From positions 5,084,001-5,148,000 of the forward strand of contig OZ023186.1 in the NCBI GenBank assembly GCA_963995505.1: a stretch of DNA of 64,000 nt, read 5' to 3'. The DNA is from Hypericum androsaemum (lineage: Eukaryota > Streptophyta > Magnoliopsida > Malpighiales > Hypericaceae). Position 1 is the first letter of the stretch. The number at the start of each line of letters is the position of its first letter. Shown piece by piece: positions 10,772-19,827 of this stretch. Position numbers and translations under genes: made by a program. The notes under the pieces are model-generated. The model did no database searches. It saw only the letters and a program-made list of their open reading frames with translations, and had not been told where the DNA came from.

Positions 10772-13700
10772 ATGTTTACAGGTATAAACCCTAGGTTTTG
10801 GGTTCGAAGGTGTGAGAAATACTTCCATTTAAACCGTATTCATGAGGATAAGAAGGTGTCTGTTAGTGCGGTCTTCTTGGATGAAAAAGCGGATGTCTGG
10901 TATATGTCGTGGGCGGTGAACCGGGAGAGGATTAGCTGGGCAGATTTTACAAAGGCTCTTTATGCTAGGTTTGGGGAACAAGGGTATGATTCAGTGGTTC
11001 AAAAATTTAATCAATTGAGACAAAATGGAAGCGTAGAGGAATATGTGAGCAAGTTCGAGGAATTGAAGGCCTTGATGCTGGTAGAGAATAGCTTCTTAAC
11101 TGATAAGTATTTTACCTCGAGCTTTATTGGGGGTCTGGATGATGATGTTAAGGCGATGGTACTAGCTGGTAACCCTACGACCATATTAGATGCTATGAGG
11201 TTGGCTAGATTAAATGAAGCTGCCATTGGGGCTATGTTCAAGAAGAAACAATTGTATAAGTCAATGGGAAATTCTGGAACTCCATCTTATAGTGGAAGTT
11301 CAAACAAATTTGGTAATAACAAATCTGGGAATTCTGGTTCTTCATATTCTGGAGGAGTTAGGAGTAGTGGTAGTGATTCTTTTGCAGCTAGTAGCAAGAA
11401 TAGCTCTAGTAGCAACTTCCAGAAGAATCCGAATTGTTATACATGTGGTGAGAGGTACTTTAGGGGTCATGTTTGTGCTAATAAGAAGAACTCTTTGAAT
11501 ATGTTAGAGGAAGATGATTCTGAGTGGCAAGGGAAGTCACAAGAAGATGAAAACATGTCTTGTGATGATGAATTAGATGACGGATCAGCTATCTTATCTC
11601 TGCAAGCTGTAGATGCAGTTGATAATGATAATGGCGGGACACTGAAAATCATGGGTAAATGCAAGGACAAGTCATTGTTGGTGTTGTTAGACTCGGGAAG
11701 TACCTTTAGCTTTGTGGACAATGCTATAGTTCAGTCTCTGAAGCTGCCTAAAGAGACCATACCCGCGGTTGTAGTAACCATTGCGAATGGTGAGAAAATG
11801 TCTAGTAAAGAGCATTGCAGGAACTTACAGTGGAAGATGGGAGGACAAAAATTTCAGAGTGATCTGCGAGTTCTTAAGCTGGGAGGCTATGATATAGTAC
11901 TAGGTACTGACTGGATGAAGGGAGATAAGCCAAGGACTTCCGTGGAGTTTAATTTTTGGACTATGCAAGCAACTGTAAAAAAAGATGGGAAGAAGACTGT
12001 GTTGAAAGGAATGACCAAGGAAGAGATGCAGCAATTTCAATCTTCAACTCCCTCAACTGGACTGGCTGTGATGGAGTGTGTCCAGTTGCAAAAACAGAGA
12101 ACTAAAAGAATTGAGGAAGTCTTTTGGTTGGTTGAAGATTCTGGAAGAGACTCTGTAATTACTGCTACAGAATTATTGGACCCGAAGTTGCAAACTCTGT
12201 TGCAGAAATATGAAGACATTTTTGCAGAACCAACCACTTTACCTCCACCACGAGCACAAGATCATGAAATACCTCTGAAACTGGATGCTCAACCAGTAAG
12301 CATTCGACCCTATAGGTATTTGTACTATCAGAAGAAGGAAATTGAGGAACAAGTGCAAGCTTTACTTGATTCCAAGTTTATTCAGCCTAGCAAGAGCCCG
12401 TTTGCCAGCCCTGTTCTGTTGGTCAAGAAGAAGGAAGGCACATGGAGGATGTGCATTGATTATAGACAATTGAACAACCTCACAATCAAGAATAAATTTC
12501 CAATTCCCATGATTGATGAGTTATTAGATGAGTTGAATGGTGCAACAGTGTTTTCTAAGTTGGATTTGAGATCCGGATATCACCAAATAAGGATGAGAGA
12601 AGTGGACATACCCAAGACGGCCTTTAGGACTCATCATGGTCATTTTGAATTTAAAGTTATGCCTTTTGGTTTAACGAATGCTCCTGCTAGCTTTCAGGCC
12701 TTGATGAACAATGTTTTCGGAGCTTATTTGAGGGACTTTATCTTAGTATTCTTTGACGACATATTGGTATACAGCAAGAGTATGGAAGATCATTTATTTC
12801 ATCTGAAAACTACTTTAGAGATCTTCCGTAATCAGCAATTCTTTGCTAAGAGGAGCAAATGTATATTTGGTACCAAGGAAGTGGAATACCTTGGCCATAT
12901 CATCGATGCGGATGGAGTAAGAACAAATCCTAAGAAGATTGAAGCAATGGTTAATTGGCAATCTCCTACCACAGTTTCTGATCTTAGGAAGTTTTTGGGT
13001 CTCACGGGATATTACAGAAAGTTTATCAGAGAGTATGGATTGAAATGCAGGCCATTATATGATTTGCTTAAGAAGAACAGTTTTGTTTGGTCTCCAGAAG
13101 CTGAGAAAGCATTTCAGTTGTTGAAAACTGCCATGGTGGAGGCTCCCGTGCTTGCATTACCTGACTTTTCTAATCAATTTGTAGTGGAAACGGATGCCAG
13201 CCAGCTTGGGATGGGAGCGGTACTTATGCAAGATGGTAGGCCTCTGGCATTTCTCAGTGAAGCTTTTGGTCCTCGCAATGCGGGTAGGTCCATCTATGAG
13301 AAGGAGTTACTAGCCGTACTTGCTGCTGTTGAAAAATGGAGACCATACTTAGAGAATGACAGATTTGTGATTAAAACAGATCAGTCGAGTATTAAGTACT
13401 TATTTGAACAAAAGATTCATACCAGCTTGCAGAAAAAGGTAGTATCCAAGCTTCTTGGTTTGGACTTTTGCATTAGCTACAGAAAAGGTAAAGAAAACGT
13501 GGTAGCAGATGCGTTATCAAGGAAGCAATTCTCTGTTGCTGAAGCTTTTGCTATTTCAGTCGCTCAACCTCATTGGATGGCAGAAGTGATTGCATCCTAT
13601 ACGAATGATGACCATGCTCATGCCCTGCAGGTTGCTCTCTTGCAGGATCCTACTTCCAAACCTGGTTTTCAATTGAGTGGGGAGTTGATTAAATATAAAG

Positions 13701-14692
13701 GCATGATCATGGTTGGGTGTAGTGGAGAAGTACGAAGCCAATTAGTGGAAGAGATGCATAGATCTGCAGTTGGAGGGCACTCTGGAATTATTGGGAGTTA
13801 TCAGAGAATCAAACGTCTATTCTATTGGCCTGGTATGAAGAAGGATGTGCAGGAAGCCATTGCCAAATGCCATGTTTGTATGCAATGCAAGAGTGAGACA
13901 GTTGCTTCTCCCGGGCTCTTACAACTTCTTCCAATTCCAGAAGGCGTGTGGCAGGACATCTCTATGGATTTTATTGAGGGTCTACCCGTGTCACAGAGGA
14001 AGGATACAATCTTGGTCGTGGTAGATAGATTGACCAAGTATGCTCATTTTTTGGCAATCTCACATCCTTTTACAGCTTTACAGGTTGCCAAAACACTGTT
14101 AGATGGAGTATGTAAGCTACACGGCTTACCTCAGAGCATAATCTGTGACAGAGATAAGGTGTTCACGAGTAAGGTGTGGAGTGAACTATGTGACTTGATG
14201 GACATACGGGTGCACCTAAGCACTGCTTATCATCCACAGACGGATGGCCAGACGGAGAGGGTGAATCAGTGCTTAGAAAATTATCTGCGATGCTTTTGCT
14301 TTGAGAAACCCCGATCATGGAAGGAGTGGTTAGCTTTGGCGGAGCTCTGGTACAATACTAACTACCATACGTCCTTAAAGATGACTCCTTTTGAAGCGTT
14401 GTATGGATATATTCCAGCTGAATTACCCGGGGTACGAGTGCAGCATAGTGTGGTAGCTGCTGTTGATGATTATTTGGCAGAAAGAGTACGGGCCTTGCAG
14501 AGCATCAAGACCAATTTGGCAGCAGCACAAAAGAGGATGAAGGTGCAGGCTGACAAGAAGAGATCGGAAAGAGAATTTAAGGTGGATGACTGGGTCTATT
14601 TGAAGCTACAACCTTACAGGCAAACTTCTGTTGCAGTAAGGCGAAGCTTGAAATTGGCGGCAAAGTATTATGGTCCCTTTAAGGTTTTATAG
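10772..14692 (+). CDS. Ty3/Gypsy gag-pol polyprotein (1306 codons, open)
   Basis: The frame contains, in order: the retrotransposon gag capsid domain (residues ~1-150); a Ser/Gly-rich linker; a zinc knuckle C-x2-C-x7-H-x-C near 222-235; an aspartic protease with LLDSGST near 305; reverse transcriptase with the catalytic FFDDILVYSK near 659; and RNase H with ETDASQLGMG near 805. These are followed by integrase with an HHCC zinc site (H..H..CHVCMQC near 995-1040) and DDE residues in SMDFIEG, CDRDKVF and TERVNQ (~1065, ~1126, ~1164). ATG 10772 is the first in this frame, but the frame is open upstream to the slippery site. It ends at TAG 14690-14692, before the chromodomain-like tail. All catalytic motifs look intact. 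Confidence 0.95.
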   Translation: MFTGINPRFWVRRCEKYFHLNRIHEDKKVSVSAVFLDEKADVWYMSWAVNRERISWADFTKALYARFGEQGYDSVVQKFNQLRQNGSVEEYVSKFEELKALMLVENSFLTDKYFTSSFIGGLDDDVKAMVLAGNPTTILDAMRLARLNEAAIGAMFKKKQLYKSMGNSGTPSYSGSSNKFGNNKSGNSGSSYSGGVRSSGSDSFAASSKNSSSSNFQKNPNCYTCGERYFRGHVCANKKNSLNMLEEDDSEWQGKSQEDENMSCDDELDDGSAILSLQAVDAVDNDNGGTLKIMGKCKDKSLLVLLDSGSTFSFVDNAIVQSLKLPKETIPAVVVTIANGEKMSSKEHCRNLQWKMGGQKFQSDLRVLKLGGYDIVLGTDWMKGDKPRTSVEFNFWTMQATVKKDGKKTVLKGMTKEEMQQFQSSTPSTGLAVMECVQLQKQRTKRIEEVFWLVEDSGRDSVITATELLDPKLQTLLQKYEDIFAEPTTLPPPRAQDHEIPLKLDAQPVSIRPYRYLYYQKKEIEEQVQALLDSKFIQPSKSPFASPVLLVKKKEGTWRMCIDYRQLNNLTIKNKFPIPMIDELLDELNGATVFSKLDLRSGYHQIRMREVDIPKTAFRTHHGHFEFKVMPFGLTNAPASFQALMNNVFGAYLRDFILVFFDDILVYSKSMEDHLFHLKTTLEIFRNQQFFAKRSKCIFGTKEVEYLGHIIDADGVRTNPKKIEAMVNWQSPTTVSDLRKFLGLTGYYRKFIREYGLKCRPLYDLLKKNSFVWSPEAEKAFQLLKTAMVEAPVLALPDFSNQFVVETDASQLGMGAVLMQDGRPLAFLSEAFGPRNAGRSIYEKELLAVLAAVEKWRPYLENDRFVIKTDQSSIKYLFEQKIHTSLQKKVVSKLLGLDFCISYRKGKENVVADALSRKQFSVAEAFAISVAQPHWMAEVIASYTNDDHAHALQVALLQDPTSKPGFQLSGELIKYKGMIMVGCSGEVRSQLVEEMHRSAVGGHSGIIGSYQRIKRLFYWPGMKKDVQEAIAKCHVCMQCKSETVASPGLLQLLPIPEGVWQDISMDFIEGLPVSQRKDTILVVVDRLTKYAHFLAISHPFTALQVAKTLLDGVCKLHGLPQSIICDRDKVFTSKVWSELCDLMDIRVHLSTAYHPQTDGQTERVNQCLENYLRCFCFEKPRSWKEWLALAELWYNTNYHTSLKMTPFEALYGYIPAELPGVRVQHSVVAAVDDYLAERVRALQSIKTNLAAAQKRMKVQADKKRSEREFKVDDWVYLKLQPYRQTSVAVRRSLKLAAKYYGPFKVL

Positions 14693-15007
14693 AAGTTGGG
14701 GCATGTGGCGTACAGACTAGAATTGCCTCGAGGAAGTAGTATCCATCCCGTGTTCCATGTGTCCCTACTCAAGCGCGGTTTGCCTCCAGATGCAGCAGTG
14801 GTTCCATCGTTGCCTGTTATGAATGCAGTAGGAGAAATCAAGGTTGAGCCATTGAAGGTACTGGCTACCAGAATTGTGAAGAGGAATAATCTGGAGATTC
14901 CACAAGTCCTAATCGTTTGGTATAACATGAGCCCAGAAGATGCAACTTGGGAAGACAATACAGATATTCGTTCCAAATTTCCAAGCTTCAATTTACAAGA
15001 AACTTGA
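14693..15007 (+). pseudogene. detached integrase C-terminus and chromodomain-like tail
   Basis: In the same frame directly after TAG 14690-14692, the sequence continues with the integrase C-terminal motif SSIHPVFHVSLLK. It then reads a chromodomain-like stretch ending ATWEDNTDIRSKFPSF. These are the expected final parts of a chromovirus Pol. A single nonsense codon separates them. No good independent start codon exists. Confidence 0.8.
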
Positions 15008-15022
15008 GGACAAGTTTGCTTT

Positions 15023-15288
15023 GAAGGACGGGGATGTTAGATATGTGGATGAGCGGGATTGTTAGGCGGGAAAAGTGAGTAGAGTTTGGTTAGTATACGT
15101 TTGGGCCCATGGGCTTATGGTGTGGACTTGTAACCCAAGTGAAAGACTGGTACTTTTAAGTAGAAGATTGTACAGCTACGGGAACCATTCTAGAAAATTG
15201 CCAATAACAAGCGGTTATCTCCGCCCTTTCCCTCTTCTCTCTCTCTTTCTCTTCTTCCTTCCTTCCTTCTTTGATTTTGGATCTAACA
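15023..15288 (+). repeat. polypurine tract and 3' LTR of the Ty3 element
   Basis: The purine-rich gaaggacgggga (15023-15034) abuts the 3' LTR (15035-15288, 254 bp), which ends AACA before the TSD ctctt. Confidence 0.9.
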
Positions 15289-15293
15289 CTCTT

Positions 15294-16949
15294 CTCAATT
15301 ACCCTCTAATTCTATCTTGCTTTCCCCCTTTACTCTTTTCTATCACGTAACCTCTCACTACTTCAGAGGCTTCAGACCCTGCAAAGTAGCGTAGGAAGAT
15401 CATTTAATGCTGAATCAAGGTAAGCAATTGCCAATATGCACACAAAGAAAACATGGATCAACCGCTTAGAAAGACGATGGATGAAAACATACACCAATGA
15501 TGAAGCTACTCACCACTAGTCCATGTACAAGATTGGCAAAGGAGAAATAAAAGCCTAATTAACAAAATCATTGGCAAAAGGAGGATTTGTTATTTTTTAA
15601 AAATGCAACATAGTGCCCTGAAAAGTTCCAAAAATCCAAATAGTCTTCCAGCCCTGGTAACTTTAGATTCAAATCTCATCTTATCTTGGTGATCTAGATG
15701 ATCCAGTAGTATGATCACAAACCCCTTGCCTAGACCCAACTCCAGAATTTCCTTCTCGTACCTCTCTATCCTGGATGGGGCCTTTTCTTGATTAGCATGC
15801 ATGATCAATTAGCTGTGACATATCTGAGTAGGTTGGGTTACTATAACCATGTGGAAGAGTTAACATGCATACTCACAACAAGCTAGTCAAACACGAAGAA
15901 GAATTGAGGTAGTTGATGCTTGGCTCACCAATAAACATGAACATTCATACCTTGGAAGCCCTCAATTCATTGGCTGCCCAGCGGAGAGAATCGTTGGATA
16001 GTATCAGCAAAGCAACAGTGCCCCTGTACTTAGCCTGCAACATTCGGAAGTGATAATTGTAAAAAGTGAATGACGTTATACAGAAATCTCGTAGATATTT
16101 GTGACAGATATTGGGAACCAATATGATTAGTAGTTGCTGAATGTGACATAATACTGTAAGATTCCTGCAATGCTGGAGAAATGTACCCGAGCAACTTAGC
16201 TGCTTCGCAAACAGATCATCAGGAGGGCAGCACATTGACGAAAGGAATCAAAATTGCTTCCAAATGCTTCTCCATTCATACGAATCATGGACGAAAAGGA
16301 TAACATCTTTCAGAGCGCAGAGGCGTTTGAGCGCGGTTCTGATGCTGCGACCTGTCTTCAACAGCCTACAACAATCACCCAGTCACACTTCTTTATAAAC
16401 AGACAGACGTTTCATCTGTCGAGTTTGGTTCATAGTCCACGAGACACCATATTCGAAGCATTTCATCCATGTAGCTAAACCTAAAATATTCCAAGTTCTC
16501 GGAATTGTTGTAAGTTTTGGTTTTTCAAAAGTTTCTTCATTATTATACTTAAAATTCCATAGCCGGTGTTGTTTTGACCCAGTAACGGCCGTCAGCTCCA
16601 AGTAACGGCCGCCACAGCCACAGCCACAAGATGATGATGATGATGATGATGCAGTGGCATAGCCGTTGAGGAGGGACCTGGAGGGTGGTCGCAGTAGTTG
16701 TGAGGAGGATGAGGAATTGGTTTCCATTTCCACGCATGTGAGAATTGGCCAATTAGAGAGCTGCTCCTAATGTGGGACGCCATCGACAACTATGGAGGGG
16801 TTCTACTCTATAATATTGTGTGGTTGGAATAGTTATAACCGGTTCGAACACAGACGTGTTACCGCCACCGGACCATATTTCGATTCGTCACCGATAAATT
16901 TTAATACAAATTATGATACGTTGAATTCGAATTAATTATTCTTAATATT
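15294..16949. other. region with orphan exon-like pieces, no complete gene
   Basis: Apart from the minus-strand exon-like blocks there is a run of gat/atg repeats at 16630-16652, encoding Ser or His runs depending on frame. No intact reading frame over 100 codons with recognisable content was found. Confidence 0.35.
15951..16034 (-). CDS. exon-like segment of an unrecognised gene or pseudogene
   Basis: On the minus strand, an 84-nt stop-free block (28 codons, starting AKYRGTVALLILSNDSLRW) lies between a good acceptor (atgttgcag) and a good donor (aag|gtatga). It lies in a region with other coding-looking minus-strand pieces: 15795-15605 (QEKAPSRIERYEKEILELG), 16345-16255 (LLKTGRSIRTALKRLCALK) and a Ser/Cys/Gly-rich possible first exon from 16733. 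I could not join them into one clean model, because stops fall between some pieces. I do not recognise the family. It may be a decayed gene. Confidence 0.3.
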
Positions 16950-18212
16950 TGTCGCGGTGAAAGTGGGTACAAAATGTCAAGACTATCCGAAACGGATTCG
17001 GAATGGTCGTCCTAACCAAGAGAAAAAAAAGTATTAGAATAGGCTAAGCTATGCTAGGAAAAAGAAAAGCTAGAGACAAGATAAGTAAATTTTTTGTTGG
17101 TTGTGTTTGATGGATGCCCTGCTCCTCTACCCAAACTCTCTTTATATAGAATGCCTTGATCTAGCCTCGGCTTTCAAAATAGGAAAAACTCTCATTAGGC
17201 CGTTTCCAACTTAACCCGGCCTAGAATAGGAAAAGCTAGGCTGACTTCCCAAAACAAGGAGATCCGATTCTAAACCAGGAAACAACCGTTATAGGAAATC
17301 CAGAATCTGGCCTAACGTGAGGAACAAGCCACTCTTATGTGGAAAATCTTAACCCCGACTTCAAAATAGGAAAAGCCACTTCTAGATCAAGCCCGAGCCT
17401 AACCCTCCATCATGGGCCACATTTTTTTAGGCTTGCGCCCGATGTGGTCTGCCTTATGCCGACTTCGGTTGACATGGGTCTTTGTGCAGCTCATGAATCC
17501 CTTACCTCGAACAAGCTCCATGTGGAACGGTCCCTTTTCACCTTGCCTTGATCAAGCTCCATGTGGACTAGACCGCTCTCACCTTACTTCGACCAGGCTC
17601 TATGTGGTACAAGCCTCTTCCTAGCTTACCTTGATCAAGGATTGAGGCAGGCTTCCATTGGAATTTCAACCCCTTTCTGCTTCGAACTGGAAAAGGTCAT
17701 AAACTACAAAGTTCGAGATATGGGTCTTAGCTATCCAAGGCAACAAGAATCACCTCATTTTGATGATCGAGTAAAAAGTTATGGCTGCTGCACCAACAAT
17801 GGGCGTGGGGCTGCACCCTTTGTGGGCCGCGACCCAATGTGGCTTAGGGTAACACGAACACTCCTTTCGAGCCATCTCTTCAACACCTCGATCGAGCTTC
17901 GTATGGTGCAGGCTCCTTCTACCTCGACTTAAGCTCAACATGGCACGGACACCCCCTTAGCTCGACTCATGCCTCCATGTGTTATGGGACCTTACCTCGA
18001 CTCAGGCTCCAACAGTATAGGCCTTCCACCCCCTACCTCAACTCAGCCTCCATGTGGTATGAGACCTTGAAATAAGCCTCATCTCCATTGGTATGGACCT
18101 CGAACTAAGTTTTGCTTCCAGGGGTGTGGACCTTGAGCTGAGCTCGCCTTCATGGGCATGGACCTTGAGCTGAGCTCGCCTCCAATAGGCATGGAATTTT
18201 CGCACTCCAACA
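16950..18212 (-). repeat. solo LTR related to the LTRs of the 53.65-62.2 kb element
   Basis: The segment begins TGTCGCGGTG and ends CTCCAACA. It shares with the LTR at 53653 the order of words ggtcgtcc, aggctaagctatgctagg, agataagtaaa, and a TATA block ctttatatagaatgcc (ccttatatagagtcc there). Read on the minus strand the TATA box is TCTATATAAAG, matching a minus-strand LTR. The second half contains degenerate 50-60-bp repeats around ctccatgtggtac. No matching TSD was found; ttaatatt lies at the left edge and ttaatgtt lies 3 bp beyond the right end. The open frames inside are not genes. Confidence 0.6.
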
Positions 18213-19827
18213 TGGTTAATGTTAGATCTCAGGGTTAGGGTTGATGTTTATACTACGAATTGGAATCAAATTTACTGGTTCGACGAATTTTAGAAATTTT
18301 GAAAACATATTCATTTAGTCTCTGGACGAATTCACATCAAATTTTTGACGAATCGAATCAGGAATCATATTATAACAATGGTAAGGTGTAGACGTGTATC
18401 AACCCAATTTAAATAATCGCTAAATTCTTTTAATCACAATTTTAAAATTCTATTTAATAGTTCCAACTCAAAAATTTATTAGTTTTTTTCAGTAACTATC
18501 TAAATACCAGATAATAAAATTGCGTAGGATGTAAAGAAAGTTAACGGAGGTCGGAGAGTAGGAAATAGTAAATTGTTTTCATTTAATACTGATCGAATAA
18601 TAAACAAGATAAAAATCTAAAAAATGTCTTTATTTATACTCTTTATTTTTAATTCCATAATTCTGCCCGCTCTCTCCCTCAGTTTCCAATTTTCCCTCTT
18701 CTAGTTCTAAAATTAGGGAAGATTAAAGGAGAAAACAAAATATTGTGCTCGATCCCGTTGTTCTTGGGCGGGTGAAGCTTCTCCTCTTACGCCGGAGCTT
18801 CATTCAGTTTGGTACTCCGATTTTCGTCCAATTTTTTGCTTATATTTATTTTTTTGATTGGTTTTGTTTTTTCTTGTCGTTTCGCGTTCTGGTGTTGATA
18901 ATGGATGGAGCTTATTTATTTAATATTTAATTTATTTCTGTGAGTAAATTACTGTACCGAGGTTTGGTGATTGTAAAGGCTTAGGAAGCTTAGTTTCGTT
19001 TCTAAGGCTTAGGGAACTTTTGTGCTAGATTAGGCGGATTCCGGGTGGATCCAGTGGAATCGAATTGATGAATTAGGGTTTCGCTCTCCCATGTGTAGTG
19101 TGGGTTGGTTGAATGTAACACAGTGGCATGATTAGGTGAATTGGAGAAAAGTTATAGACTAGGGTAGTTATCTTCTAGTGGGAAGTTAGTGTTGCTTCAC
19201 TCAGAGAGTTGATTACGGATCAGGAAGGCCCAGTTGAATGTTGGAGATGATGTTGGCCCCGCGGATAGAAGTTGTAAATTCTTCTCAATGTATTATGTTA
19301 TGCTATGGGCTGCTAACCGTTTTCTCGGTTGGCTTAGTTCTGTGCCGAAGTTAAACTATGTTTCTGGACATTTGTTTTTGTTGTTGTTTCTCAAGTTGCC
19401 TGCACTCGTGAAGGCTGATCTTTGTGTGTGATCATTGGACTTTAGTCGACAAAGTTAGGGAAGGGGGATTTATAGGAATTTTCTCATCTTATAGGTTTGT
19501 CTTTGTTTTAGAATGCTCTCTCTGTGTTAACTGAGACTAGTTGACTGCTTGATGCATTAGGTCTTACATTGATGTGTCACTCTCTCTCAGGATGAGCCAA
19601 CATCGTTGGCTGATAATTTTATTTGTTCACTTTTACATGTCATGAATTTGGGCCAATTTGTTCCTATTTTGTGTTTGGTTCACCAAACACGTCCGTTGTT
19701 TTTCTGTTTGCTTTCCAGTTCTTTCCAATTCCGATTGCATTTCTGCTAGTGGGAACCAAATGCATCACTTGATGTCTTCCATTCTTCATGTTCTAGGGTG
19801 CAAGGCTTGCGAATTAAAATTGCTGGA
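18213..19827 (+). promoter_or_regulatory. upstream region and probable 5' UTR/intron of the CWF19L2 gene
   Basis: No protein-coding gene is seen. A C/T-rich stretch near 18665-18705 and GC-richer sequence at 18745-18800 (cttctcctcttacgcc) look like a transcription start region. An intron within the 5' UTR ending near ttctag or gtgcaag at 19791-19803 is plausible, because the ATG at 19828 lies over 1 kb downstream. This is inference; no transcript evidence is available. Confidence 0.35.

Larger units (their letters stand above)
10047..15288 (+). mobile_element. young Ty3/Gypsy chromovirus-type LTR retrotransposon, 5.24 kb
   Basis: Two LTRs with TGTT..AACA ends enclose a primer-binding site, gag-pol and a polypurine tract. 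The whole is flanked by a perfect 5-bp TSD ctctt (10042-10046 and 15289-15293). Pol order is protease, RT, RNase H, integrase, which defines Ty3/Gypsy. A chromodomain-like tail after integrase, small size and short LTRs suggest a Reina-like chromovirus (inference). Two lesions break the reading frame: a -1 frame break before the capsid region and an in-frame TAG after integrase. Confidence 0.95.

Noticed and set aside
16950..18212. A 5-bp TSD for the solo LTR
   Set aside because: The flanks atatt and tggtt do not match; ttaatatt / ttaatgtt is offset by 3 bp and was judged insufficient.
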